From Bacteroidetes bacterium HGW-Bacteroidetes-4 (GTDB lineage Bacteria; Bacteroidota; Bacteroidia; Bacteroidales; SZUA-534), in assembly GCA_002840905.1 (NCBI GenBank), contig PHDD01000033.1:1-37997 (forward strand): a stretch of DNA of 37,997 bases. Reading direction: 5' to 3'. Position numbers and translations under genes: made by a program. This document shows, piece by piece, positions 26,646 through 35,389 of this stretch. Numbering within the stretch: position 1 is the stretch's first letter; each line of letters opens with the position of its first letter. The notes under the pieces are model-generated. The model searched no databases and was not told the origin of the DNA. It worked only from the letters and a program-made list of their open reading frames with translations.

Positions 26646-28136
26646 ATGAAGAAGCATACATCAAAATATTTATGGTTAATGCTGCTGGTTTTTGTTTTAC
26701 CGGTAAGCTCCTGCGAAGATTTTTTAGAAAAAAACCCGCAGGGTGAATTAACCCAGACCTCGTTCCCTGTAACAGCATCCGATGCTTTATTGGCAACCAA
26801 TGCCTGCTATTCTATATTGCGTGTGGGTTCTTTCCATTCCGGACTATTTCCACTTACCGATATCATGTCGGATGATGCTTACAAAGGAAGTAATCCCGGT
26901 GATCAAATTGCTGTAATTGGGCTTTATGAAAACTTTTCCTTTACAACCACAGGTAGTGAGCTGGCAAGTTGGTGGTCAACCCTATACCAGGGAATAAAAC
27001 GAACCAACGTGGTACTAAACAAAGTGCCTGCTATTTCAATGGACGAAGCACTGAAAAACCAATACCTGGCCGAAGCCAGCTTTATAAGAGCATTAATTTA
27101 TTTCGATTTGGTTCGTGCCTGGGGCGATGTGCCGCTTATTATCGAACTCGATCCACCACTTTTACTGGAACGCGATCCGGCTTCCTCAGTGTATAATTTA
27201 ATAGAAACAGACCTCTTGTTTGCTATCGATAATCTACCCGAAAAAAGCGAGGTTACAACCGAACTATTAGGCCGTGCCACCAAAGGAGCTGCCAAAGCTT
27301 TATTGGCAAAAGTATATCTTTTTCAGGGCGATTTTATAAACTGCGAAAAATATGCACTCGAAGTTATAACATCACTCGAATACGATTTGGAACCGGTTTT
27401 TACCGATGCTAATGGAATTAATGGCGAACATGGGATAGAATCGGTTTTTGAAATTGGAGCCCAGGGTGTTGAAGCGGAACCCGGAAGTCAATACGCCAAT
27501 GTTCAGGGAGTTCGTGGAACTCCAAATCGGGGTTGGGGATTTAACCGACCATCGATGGAACTTCGGAATGCTTTTGAAGTTAGCGACCCGCGCTTAAAAG
27601 GAACCATCATCGATTTAGGCGATGTTATTGATGGTATAACTATTCTGGGCGATGGAACCACACCCGATGTTACCGAAGACGAAGATGGCAACCTTATAGA
27701 AATTGAATGTTACAACCGAAAAGTCTGGACTCCGGGAACAACTGTGCCTCCGCAATTTGGACACAATCGCCGGATAATTCGCTTTGCTGATGTATTATTG
27801 ATGGCTGCTGAAGCACTTAATGAAAACGACAACCCCGATCAGGCGCTTATTCATCTAAACCGGGTAAGAGCTCGTGCAAGGGAAGGGAATAATGCAATCC
27901 TCCCCGATATTACAACTACCGATAAAACCGCTTTACGAGAAATTATTTTACATGAACGAAGGGTAGAGCTGGCTTTGGAAGGGCATCGATACTGGGATTT
28001 GGTGCGTACTGGAAAAGCAAATGAAGTTCTTGGCCCATTGGGTTTTACTTCAGGCAAACACGAATTATTTCCTATTCCACAAAATGAAATTGATTTATCG
28101 CAAGGTAAAATGGAACAAAATAATAACTGGAATTAA
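26646..28136 (+). CDS. SusD/RagB-family glycan-binding lipoprotein
   Basis: A 496-residue surface lipoprotein (lipobox VSSC, followed by EDFLEKNPQGELTQ, typical of SusD proteins). The alpha-helical TPR-like scaffold is visible in the N-terminal half (YQGIKRTNVVLNKV, AEASFIRALIYFDLVRAWGDVPLI), and the C-terminal SusD signature is ILHERRVELALEGHRYWDLVRTGKA. It binds glycan and forms the lid on the SusC barrel. It starts four bases after the susC stop, so the two are translated together. Sequence alone does not give the binding specificity. Confidence 0.95.
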   Translation: MKKHTSKYLWLMLLVFVLPVSSCEDFLEKNPQGELTQTSFPVTASDALLATNACYSILRVGSFHSGLFPLTDIMSDDAYKGSNPGDQIAVIGLYENFSFTTTGSELASWWSTLYQGIKRTNVVLNKVPAISMDEALKNQYLAEASFIRALIYFDLVRAWGDVPLIIELDPPLLLERDPASSVYNLIETDLLFAIDNLPEKSEVTTELLGRATKGAAKALLAKVYLFQGDFINCEKYALEVITSLEYDLEPVFTDANGINGEHGIESVFEIGAQGVEAEPGSQYANVQGVRGTPNRGWGFNRPSMELRNAFEVSDPRLKGTIIDLGDVIDGITILGDGTTPDVTEDEDGNLIEIECYNRKVWTPGTTVPPQFGHNRRIIRFADVLLMAAEALNENDNPDQALIHLNRVRARAREGNNAILPDITTTDKTALREIILHERRVELALEGHRYWDLVRTGKANEVLGPLGFTSGKHELFPIPQNEIDLSQGKMEQNNNWN

Positions 28137-28186
28137 CTATTAACACAGTTATAACAACAATGAATATTAACTTAAACTTAAGAATT

Positions 28187-29440
28187 ATGAAAAAACAACT
28201 TTATTTTTTAAATGTACTGTTTATGGCTTTAATCGTTATGGTTTCAGTCAGTTCTTGTAACGACGAAGAAGATCCCGTTGCATTAACCCTAAGCACTTTA
28301 ATGGCTGGTGATATTGATTTAAATGGTGCCACTGCGCCCAACAATGTTGCTGCTGAACCTGTAATTATTGCAACTTTTTCTACCAATGTGGATGAAGCAT
28401 CGGCTTCAGCAGCCAACATTACCCTGATGAGAGATTACGACAACACCGTAATAACAACCAGCATTACGGTTTCTGGTTCAACCATCACCATCACTCCGGC
28501 CGACAGGTTGGCGACAGGTGCCCTGCACAAACTCACCTTTGCAGCAGGATTAAAAGCAACCAATGGTGAGATGCTTACTACTGAGGTTTCAAGAACATTT
28601 ACCACCGATGGATTTTTTGCTCCCAGCGGAATGGTTGCTCACTGGAGTTTTGAAGATAATGCCGAAGACCATGTTGGAACCTACGATGCAAGTGCTGAAA
28701 TTGATATTAACTATGTGGCCGGTAGAAAAGCAACTGCAGGTAAAGCTGCCGATTTTAACGGAACCACCTCAATAATTGAAGTTCCCAATGGCGACGAATT
28801 GATAAACACTCAAAACTTCACTCTAAGTTTCTGGATGAAAACCAATTCAACCGACAAAACCAGTGGTCACTTTGTAATTGGATTAGGAGCTTTCTACGGA
28901 CTGCAATTTGAAGTTTTTGGCGGATACGATGGCGCTAAATTTGCTATTCGCTATAATCTGAGCGATACGGCTACAGTTGCCGAAGATATGTGGTTCCCAA
29001 GTGAGGCTACCTACGCCGACAATGGTGGTTGGCAAGGGTGGGACTATGCAAAAAGTATTCCGGCTAACGAAATGATTGCCCTTCTTAAAGACACCTGGCT
29101 ACACGTTACCTATACCTACGATGGTATGGAAAAATCAGGTAAATTGTATTACAACGGTGAAAAAATGAAGAGTTTTGACTTTGATTTATGGCCCGATGGT
29201 GATGCAAAACGTGTAGTTACCGGTATGACTTATGCAGGGGTAGCTCCAGAGGTTGTAAATGAGTTGGCTTTTGGCTTTATTCAATCACGGGCTGGTACCC
29301 TTTGGGATACCGAAACCTGGGGTGGATACGATTTTCCTGAAGCCAATCACTTTAAAGGCCAGTTAGACGATATCCGTATTTTCAATAAAGCTTTATCGCA
29401 GGCTGAAGTTGAGTTAATGTATGATTCTGAAAAACCATAA
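28187..29440 (+). CDS. Big_5 + LamG-type surface glycan-binding lipoprotein
   Basis: A predicted surface lipoprotein of about 417 residues. I prefer ATG 28187 (MKKQLYFL...) over an ATG 27 bases upstream because it gives a standard lipoprotein signal ending in VSSC. A bacterial Ig-like (Big_5/SbsA-like) domain follows (PVIIATFSTNVDEAS... to RTFTTDG), then a LamG/concanavalin-like domain: HWSFEDNAEDHVG, DFNGTTSIIEVPNG, FTLSFWMKTN, WLHVTYTYDG and the ending GQLDDIRIFNKALSQAEVELMY. No catalytic residues of a LamG-fold hydrolase are obvious, so it is probably a surface glycan-binding protein in the SusE/F position. A strong terminator follows. Confidence 0.85.
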   Translation: MKKQLYFLNVLFMALIVMVSVSSCNDEEDPVALTLSTLMAGDIDLNGATAPNNVAAEPVIIATFSTNVDEASASAANITLMRDYDNTVITTSITVSGSTITITPADRLATGALHKLTFAAGLKATNGEMLTTEVSRTFTTDGFFAPSGMVAHWSFEDNAEDHVGTYDASAEIDINYVAGRKATAGKAADFNGTTSIIEVPNGDELINTQNFTLSFWMKTNSTDKTSGHFVIGLGAFYGLQFEVFGGYDGAKFAIRYNLSDTATVAEDMWFPSEATYADNGGWQGWDYAKSIPANEMIALLKDTWLHVTYTYDGMEKSGKLYYNGEKMKSFDFDLWPDGDAKRVVTGMTYAGVAPEVVNELAFGFIQSRAGTLWDTETWGGYDFPEANHFKGQLDDIRIFNKALSQAEVELMYDSEKP

Positions 29441-29499
29441 TTTCAACAACTTCCAAATAGAATTTATTACAGAATCACCTTAATACCATTACACAAAAT

Positions 29500-29531
29500 A
29501 AAGCCTCCTCACATATGGAGGAGGCTTTTAA
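29500..29531 (+). terminator. intrinsic terminator inside the PUL
   Basis: AAAGCCTCCTC (29500-29510) and GAGGAGGCTTT (29518-29528) form a perfect 11-bp stem with a seven-base loop followed by TTAAAA. It lies 60 bases after the LamG-protein gene and 65 before the first GH144 gene, so it should reduce or stop transcription into the hydrolase genes. Confidence 0.8.
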
Positions 29532-29592
29532 AAGAAACTAAAGCTATTACAATATTATAAATAAGAATTTCTATTCGTTTAATGCATAAATT

Positions 29593-31569
29593 ATGATTTC
29601 TTCAGGAAAAATAGGGGTGTATTTCTTTGTGCTTGCTATCTTAGTTTCTTGCAAACCCGATGATACTGAAATTAACTATGGGAACTTACAACTTTCAAAA
29701 GTTAGTATGGGTGATAAAAACCTTCTATTGCATGAACGAACTACAGATGTTGAAACCACCAAAGAACTTTTCTTAACTTTTAGCAACCCTATTGATACCA
29801 ACACCCTGGAAGGAGCAATTCAGCTTTTCGACCATGAAAATAAACCGGTTGAATTACACTTCTCGTACGCTGAAAACCAAAGCCTTATTTTTGCGAAGCC
29901 CGGTCAGGAACTACAATACAAGGAAATTTACCAACTTAGTATAAATAAAACATTACAAGGAGTAAACAAAGAACGTTTTGCCGGAACCACGCTTGAGTTT
30001 GAAACGGAAAACGGTGTACTCCGCATCGAAAACATAAGTTTAAACAATACCAACTTTAGTGAACCCAACCACATGAAAAACATTCCCTTCGAAAACAATA
30101 CCATCGAAGTGGTTTTTAATTTTCCTTTAGATCCGGCCAATTATAAAAGCAATCTGGCGCTAATCGGTTATAGCGGGCTGGAATCAATTCTGACAAATCA
30201 AAACAAAACGATTTTAATAAATATCCCGGGACCACTTGAAAGCATTAAAAAATACTATTTCACCATTTCATCTTCTTTAACAGCTCTCGAGGGTTACACT
30301 TTCGGCGGTTTCAATAATCATTTTTACACAGCCATCGATTCCACCCCCAAATTTCCGCTCCTGACTGACGACGAATTACTCACTTTAGTTCAACAACAAA
30401 CCTTTAAATATTTCTGGGACTATGCCCATCCGGTGAGCGGAATGGCCCGTGAGCGTCTGGGTTCGGGCGATGTGGTTACCACCGGCGGTTCCGGTTTTGG
30501 GTTGATGGCTCTTATTGTGGGTGCTGAACGGGGATATATTTCACGTGCCCAATTGTTGGACCGCGTTAACACCATCGTTTCTTTCCTTAAAATTAGCGAC
30601 CGTTTCCATGGTGCCTGGCCCCATTGGATAAACGGAACCACCGGAAAAACCATTGCTTTTAGCACCAAAGACAATGGAGCCGACCTGGTCGAAACCTCGT
30701 TTATGGTTCAGGGTCTCCTAACCTTACGACAATATTTAAACCCGGGAATTAGCGAGGAAGAGCTGCTGATAAACCAAATTAAAGCTTTAATTACCTCGGT
30801 AGAATGGGACTGGTTTACCCGAGAACAAAATGTGCTTTACTGGCACTGGTCGCCCAATTATGAATGGGAAATGAACATGCAAATTCGTGGCTGGAGCGAA
30901 TGTTTAATTACTTATGTCTTAGCCGCAAGTTCTGCAACGCACACCATTTCAACAGCCGTTTATGATGAAGGCTGGGCCCGAAACGGGGCTTTCCCGATGA
31001 CCAATGGTCAATCGTTTTACGGCATTACCCTCCCGCTAAGCTGGGATTATGGCGGACCGCTTTTCTGGGCTCACTATTCGTTTCTGGGACTCGATCCCCG
31101 AAATTTATCCGATAAATACGCTTCATATTGGGAGCAAAACCAGGCGCATGCTTTAATCCATTACGAATACAGCAAAGCCAATCCCAAAAATTACCTTACC
31201 TACAGTGCCGATTGTTGGGGCCTTACCGCCTGTGATGTTCCCAATGGCTATGCTGCCAACGAACCAGCAAACGACCGTGGAGTAATTGCACCCACTGCCG
31301 CTTTGGCTTCAATGCCCTATACTCCTGAAGCATCAATGGCTGCTTTACGTTTTTATTATTACACACTTGGCAACAAACTCTGGGGCGAATACGGCTTTTA
31401 CGATGCCTTTGATGCCAATAACAACTGGTGGGCCACTTCCTACCTGGCCATCGATCAGGGACCTATAATCTGTATGATAGAAAATCACCGAAGTACTTTA
31501 CTCTGGAACCTGTTTATGAGCGCTCCGGAAATTCAGCAGGGATTAACAAAACTGGGATTTAACTATTAA
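29593..31569 (+). CDS. GH144 beta-1,2-glucanase-family lipoprotein with two Ig-like domains
   Basis: A 658-residue lipoprotein (lipobox LVSC). Two Big_5-like Ig domains occupy about residues 30-135 and 140-245. The remaining residues form an (alpha/alpha)6-barrel of the glucoamylase-like group now classed as GH144, endo- or exo-acting on beta-1,2-glucans. Conserved blocks are QQQTFKYFWDYAHP, TTGGSGFGLMALIVG, RFHGAWPHWING, DNGADLVETSFMVQG, YWHWSPNYEWEMN, GWSECLITYVLAASS and LAIDQGPI. The best candidate catalytic acids are Asp364, Glu367 and Glu436, whose spacing matches functional residues reported for a Chitinophaga GH144. The next gene encodes a second GH144 without the Ig domains. The older name glucoamylase would be misleading. 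Confidence 0.87.
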   Translation: MISSGKIGVYFFVLAILVSCKPDDTEINYGNLQLSKVSMGDKNLLLHERTTDVETTKELFLTFSNPIDTNTLEGAIQLFDHENKPVELHFSYAENQSLIFAKPGQELQYKEIYQLSINKTLQGVNKERFAGTTLEFETENGVLRIENISLNNTNFSEPNHMKNIPFENNTIEVVFNFPLDPANYKSNLALIGYSGLESILTNQNKTILINIPGPLESIKKYYFTISSSLTALEGYTFGGFNNHFYTAIDSTPKFPLLTDDELLTLVQQQTFKYFWDYAHPVSGMARERLGSGDVVTTGGSGFGLMALIVGAERGYISRAQLLDRVNTIVSFLKISDRFHGAWPHWINGTTGKTIAFSTKDNGADLVETSFMVQGLLTLRQYLNPGISEEELLINQIKALITSVEWDWFTREQNVLYWHWSPNYEWEMNMQIRGWSECLITYVLAASSATHTISTAVYDEGWARNGAFPMTNGQSFYGITLPLSWDYGGPLFWAHYSFLGLDPRNLSDKYASYWEQNQAHALIHYEYSKANPKNYLTYSADCWGLTACDVPNGYAANEPANDRGVIAPTAALASMPYTPEASMAALRFYYYTLGNKLWGEYGFYDAFDANNNWWATSYLAIDQGPIICMIENHRSTLLWNLFMSAPEIQQGLTKLGFNY

Positions 31570-31651
31570 AAACATGTAATAAAACCAATTATGTAAATAC
31601 CACCCGGAAAACACCAAATGTGGAAAAATTATTAACCTTAAAATAAATTAA

Positions 31652-33007
31652 ATGAAAACAATTCAGCTAAGTTTCGTTCTTTTTTTCATTCAGCTGATGT
31701 TTTGGAATTGTGGTAATCATCAACCTGCAGTTAAAACGCAAAACAATTCCCTGTCCGACGATTCGTTACTAACCCTGATTCAATACCACACCTTTCAATA
31801 TTTTTGGGAAGGCGCCGAACTTACCTCAGGATTAGCCCGGGAACGCATCCATAGGGATAATGATTATCCACAAAACGACCAGACAGTAATAACCTCAGGT
31901 GGTTCGGGTTTTGGACTCATGGCCATTCTGGTTGGAATAGAACGGGGTTTTATTACCCGCCAACAAGGATTGGAACGCTTTGAAAAAATTGTGGATTACC
32001 TTGAACAAGCCGATCGTTTTCACGGTGCCTGGCCCCATTGGATGTATGGTGAAACCGGAAAGGTAAAACCCTTTGGAAAAAAAGACAACGGCGGCGATTT
32101 GGTCGAGACCGCATTTTTAGTGCAGGGATTGCTTGCCGTTCGGCAGTATTTTGCCGGTGGTAGTGAGCAGGAACGTTTGCTGACAGAAAAAATTAATAAA
32201 CTTTGGTTAAGTGTGGAATGGGACTGGTATCGTAAAGGAGGCGAAAACGTTTTGTACTGGCACTGGTCGCCCGAATACGAATGGGAAATGAACTTCCCGC
32301 TCGAAGGCTACAACGAGTGCTTAATTACCTATGTATTGGCTGCCGCTTCGCCCACCCATGGAATTCCTGCTGAAGTGTATCACGAAGGCTGGGCCCGCAA
32401 TGGACAGATAAAGGGCGAAACCATGCAGTATGGATATAAATTAAACCTAAAACATAACGGCGCACCCGATTACGGAGGTCCCCTGTTTTGGTCGCACTAT
32501 TCCTTTCTGGGCTTAGATCCTCGGTACCTTTCCGACGCATATACCAATTATTGGGAACACAATAAGAATCATGTAATGATTAATTACAATTATTGTGTCG
32601 AGAACCCAAAACAATTCAAGGGATATAGTGAAAACAGCTGGGGATTAACAGCCAGTTATTCCATAAACGGATACGCAGCGCATCAGCCTTCGGAAGATTT
32701 GGGTGTAATTTCACCAACCGCTGCCCTGGCATCATTTCCCTATACTCCGGAACAAAGCATGCGGGCAGCCCGCTACTTTTACGATTCGCTGGGATCCAAA
32801 CTTTGGGGCACGTATGGTTTCTACGACGCATTCTCTGAACAATACCAATGGTTTCCGCAGCGTTACCTGGCCATCGACCAGGGACCCATTGTGGTAATGA
32901 TTGAAAACTACCGCAGCGGACTAATCTGGGATTTGTTTATGTCAGCACCCGAAATTCAGGAAGGATTAAAAAAACTGGGCTTTGTGTCACAATCCCAACA
33001 GCTATAA
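31652..33007 (+). CDS. GH144 beta-1,2-glucanase-family lipoprotein
   Basis: A 451-residue lipoprotein (candidate lipobox FWNC) made of one GH144 catalytic barrel. It repeats the blocks of its upstream paralogue: YHTFQYFWEGAE, TSGGSGFGLMAILVG, RFHGAWPHWMYG, DNGGDLVETAFLVQG, YWHWSPEYEWEMN, GYNECLITYVLAAAS and LAIDQGPIVVMIENYRSG. Asp149, Glu152 and Glu222 correspond to the candidate catalytic acids. It lies 82 bases after the first GH144 gene and 20 before the GH3 gene, so the three hydrolases form one unit. The paralogues probably differ in mode (endo versus sophorose-releasing exo), but which is which cannot be read here. Confidence 0.88.
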   Translation: MKTIQLSFVLFFIQLMFWNCGNHQPAVKTQNNSLSDDSLLTLIQYHTFQYFWEGAELTSGLARERIHRDNDYPQNDQTVITSGGSGFGLMAILVGIERGFITRQQGLERFEKIVDYLEQADRFHGAWPHWMYGETGKVKPFGKKDNGGDLVETAFLVQGLLAVRQYFAGGSEQERLLTEKINKLWLSVEWDWYRKGGENVLYWHWSPEYEWEMNFPLEGYNECLITYVLAAASPTHGIPAEVYHEGWARNGQIKGETMQYGYKLNLKHNGAPDYGGPLFWSHYSFLGLDPRYLSDAYTNYWEHNKNHVMINYNYCVENPKQFKGYSENSWGLTASYSINGYAAHQPSEDLGVISPTAALASFPYTPEQSMRAARYFYDSLGSKLWGTYGFYDAFSEQYQWFPQRYLAIDQGPIVVMIENYRSGLIWDLFMSAPEIQEGLKKLGFVSQSQQL

Positions 33008-33027
33008 ATCAGAAAAAATTAAATATC

Positions 33028-35274
33028 ATGAAAATCAAATTTACTTACCTCATAATCTTCTTAGGAGCCTTACTGCTTCAGGCTTGCAATCGAACGCAAA
33101 CCAAATTGCAAACCGATTCGGAGTGGCAGTCAAAAATAGACTCTCTGCTTGAACTGATGACCATTGACGAAAAGATTGGTCAACTGAATCTCTTAACCAG
33201 TGGATGGGACGTGACCGGCCCCAACATGAGCGAAAATTACCAGCAATTGATAAAAGAAGGCAAAGTTGGTGGCATTTTTAATGCATTTACTGTTAAATAC
33301 ATTTCCGAATTGCAACGTCTGGCCGTTGAGGAAACCCGTTTGGGAATTCCACTGCTGTTTGGTTACGATGTAATTCACGGGCACCGTACCATTTTCCCGA
33401 TTCCTCTGGCTCAATCGTGCAGTTGGGACTTAGCACTCATTGAACAATCGGAACAGGTGGCAGCCCGCGAAGCCAGTGCCGAAGGTATTAACTGGACCTT
33501 TGCACCCATGGTCGATATATCGCGTGACCCACGTTGGGGACGCGTTTCTGAAGGTGCCGGTGAAGACACCTGGTTGGGCTCCCAAATTGGGGCCGTAAGA
33601 GTACGAGGGTTTCAGGGCACTGATTTATCGGCCAACAACACCCTTATTTCATGCGTTAAGCATTTTGCAGCTTATGGGGCTCCCCAAGCTGGTCGCGATT
33701 ATCACACCGTCGATATGTCGGAACGAAGCCTGCGTGAATGGTATTTGCCTCCATATAAAGCAGCCATTGATGCCGGAGCTGTTTCGGTTATGACCTCGTT
33801 TAACGAAATTAACGGAGTTCCAGCCACCAGCAACCACTGGCTTTATACCGATTTACTTCGTGGTGAATGGGGATTTGAAGGTTTTACTGTTACCGATTAT
33901 TCATCCATTTACGAACTCATTCCGCATGGTGTAGCCGCCGATTCTGCCATGGCTGGCGAGTTGGCCTTAAAAGCCGGCATCGACATGGATATGCAGGCCA
34001 CTGTGTACCAAAACCACCTGAAACAATCGGTCGAAAAAGGTACCGTCACGATGCAGAAAATAGATGCAGCGGTAAGTCGGATAATTAAGGCAAAATACCG
34101 GTTGGGGCTATTCGACGACCCTTACAAATACTGCAACCTGGAACGCGAAAAAACCGAAATACTTACACCCGAATCACAAGCCTTAGCCCGTGACTTTGTA
34201 AGCAAAAGTTGCGTGCTTTTAAAAAACGACAGGCAAACCCTGCCCATTCCAAAAACCGTAAAAAAGATTGCTCTAATTGGTCCGCTGGGCAATTCAAAGG
34301 TTGATATGCTGGGCAATTGGTCGGCAGCCGGAAGGGCCGAAGACTGCGTAACACTTTATGAAGGCTTGCAGGAAAAAAGCCTGAGTTACCATTTCTCGCT
34401 TAGCTATGAAAAAGGATGCGACGTGCTTGATGCATCAACTGCAGGTTTTGCCAAAGCCATTCAGGCTGCTAAAAATGCCGATTACATAGTGCTGGCCCTG
34501 GGCGAACACGGCAACATGAGTGGTGAAGCTGCCAGCCGGACTGATATAGGACTGCCCGAGGTTCAGCAAAAACTGGCCGATGCCATTATTGCTCTTAAAA
34601 AACCAGTGGTAGTGGTTTTATTTAACGGCCGCCCCTTAACCCTGAACGAACTCGATGCCACCGCTCCGGCCATACTTGAAGCCTGGTTTGGAGGAACCCA
34701 GGCGGGTAACGGTATCGCCGATTTGCTGTTTGCCGATGCCATTCCTTCGGGAAAACTTACCATGACTTTTCCGCACAGCGTGGGCCAAATACCCATTCAT
34801 TACAACATGAAAAATACCGGCCGCCCGGTAACGCCCGACAATCCCGACTATAAATACAAATCGCGTTACATCGACAGTCCCAACGAAGCCCTTTATCCTT
34901 TTGGATACGGCCTGAGCTATACCACTTTTGAATACAAAGACCTTATGCTGAACGCAAAAAACATTTCAGCAGCAGATACCCTCCAAATTACAGTCGAAGT
35001 TAGCAATACCGGTAATTTTGATGCACACGAAGTGGTGCAGCTGTATATTCGCGATGTGGTTGGAAGCGTGACCCGTCCGGTTAAAGAACTCAAAGGTTTT
35101 GAAAAAGTATATATTCCCAAAAACGAATCGGTAAAAGTAAATTTTAAAATCTCTGCCAACGATTTGCGCTTTTACAACCTCAAAATGGATTACACCTTTG
35201 AGCCCGGGTTTTTTAAGGTATTTGTGGGTCCCAATTCTGCCGAAGGCCTGAGTGAATCATTTGAATTACGCTAA
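33028..35274 (+). CDS. GH3 beta-glucosidase, BglX type (probably sophoro-oligosaccharide specific)
   Basis: A 748-residue exported glycoside hydrolase with a lipobox (LLQAC), so it is probably a periplasmic lipoprotein. The domains are in normal order. The N-terminal TIM barrel has GYDVIHGHRTIFPIPLAQS, PRWGRVSEGAGEDTWLG and KHFAAYGAP, with nucleophile Asp290 in GFTVTDYSS. The alpha/beta sandwich carries the likely acid/base Glu500 in MSGEAASRTDIGLP. A C-terminal fibronectin-III-like domain follows (VSNTGNFDAHEVVQLYIRD). It starts 20 bases after the second GH144 gene. GH3 enzymes next to GH144 typically release glucose from sophorose and longer beta-1,2-oligosaccharides, which is the role I infer; the sequence itself supports only beta-glucosidase. 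Confidence 0.92.
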   Translation: MKIKFTYLIIFLGALLLQACNRTQTKLQTDSEWQSKIDSLLELMTIDEKIGQLNLLTSGWDVTGPNMSENYQQLIKEGKVGGIFNAFTVKYISELQRLAVEETRLGIPLLFGYDVIHGHRTIFPIPLAQSCSWDLALIEQSEQVAAREASAEGINWTFAPMVDISRDPRWGRVSEGAGEDTWLGSQIGAVRVRGFQGTDLSANNTLISCVKHFAAYGAPQAGRDYHTVDMSERSLREWYLPPYKAAIDAGAVSVMTSFNEINGVPATSNHWLYTDLLRGEWGFEGFTVTDYSSIYELIPHGVAADSAMAGELALKAGIDMDMQATVYQNHLKQSVEKGTVTMQKIDAAVSRIIKAKYRLGLFDDPYKYCNLEREKTEILTPESQALARDFVSKSCVLLKNDRQTLPIPKTVKKIALIGPLGNSKVDMLGNWSAAGRAEDCVTLYEGLQEKSLSYHFSLSYEKGCDVLDASTAGFAKAIQAAKNADYIVLALGEHGNMSGEAASRTDIGLPEVQQKLADAIIALKKPVVVVLFNGRPLTLNELDATAPAILEAWFGGTQAGNGIADLLFADAIPSGKLTMTFPHSVGQIPIHYNMKNTGRPVTPDNPDYKYKSRYIDSPNEALYPFGYGLSYTTFEYKDLMLNAKNISAADTLQITVEVSNTGNFDAHEVVQLYIRDVVGSVTRPVKELKGFEKVYIPKNESVKVNFKISANDLRFYNLKMDYTFEPGFFKVFVGPNSAEGLSESFELR

Positions 35275-35324
35275 GCAGGAGTTTCTTCATTTTTTACTAT
35301 ATTTATCCTGAAACGAGAAATCAA

Positions 35325-35362
35325 AGAATGCCTGATAACATGTCAGGCATTCTCTTGCTTTG
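35325..35362 (+). terminator. hairpin terminator after the GH3 gene
   Basis: AGAATGCCTGA (35325-35335) and TCAGGCATTCT (35343-35353) form a perfect 11-bp stem with a seven-base loop. The T-run behind it is interrupted (CTTGCTTTG), so termination may be partial. It separates the hydrolase genes from the regulator gene. Confidence 0.65.
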
Positions 35363-35389
35363 TGTAGCTTTATCATTTCGTTAAAGAAA

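Noticed and set aside
29593-33007. Glucoamylase (alpha-glucan) assignment for the two hydrolases
   Set aside because: The conserved blocks match the GH144 group, not GH15, and the neighbouring GH3 and lack of amylase genes argue against starch.
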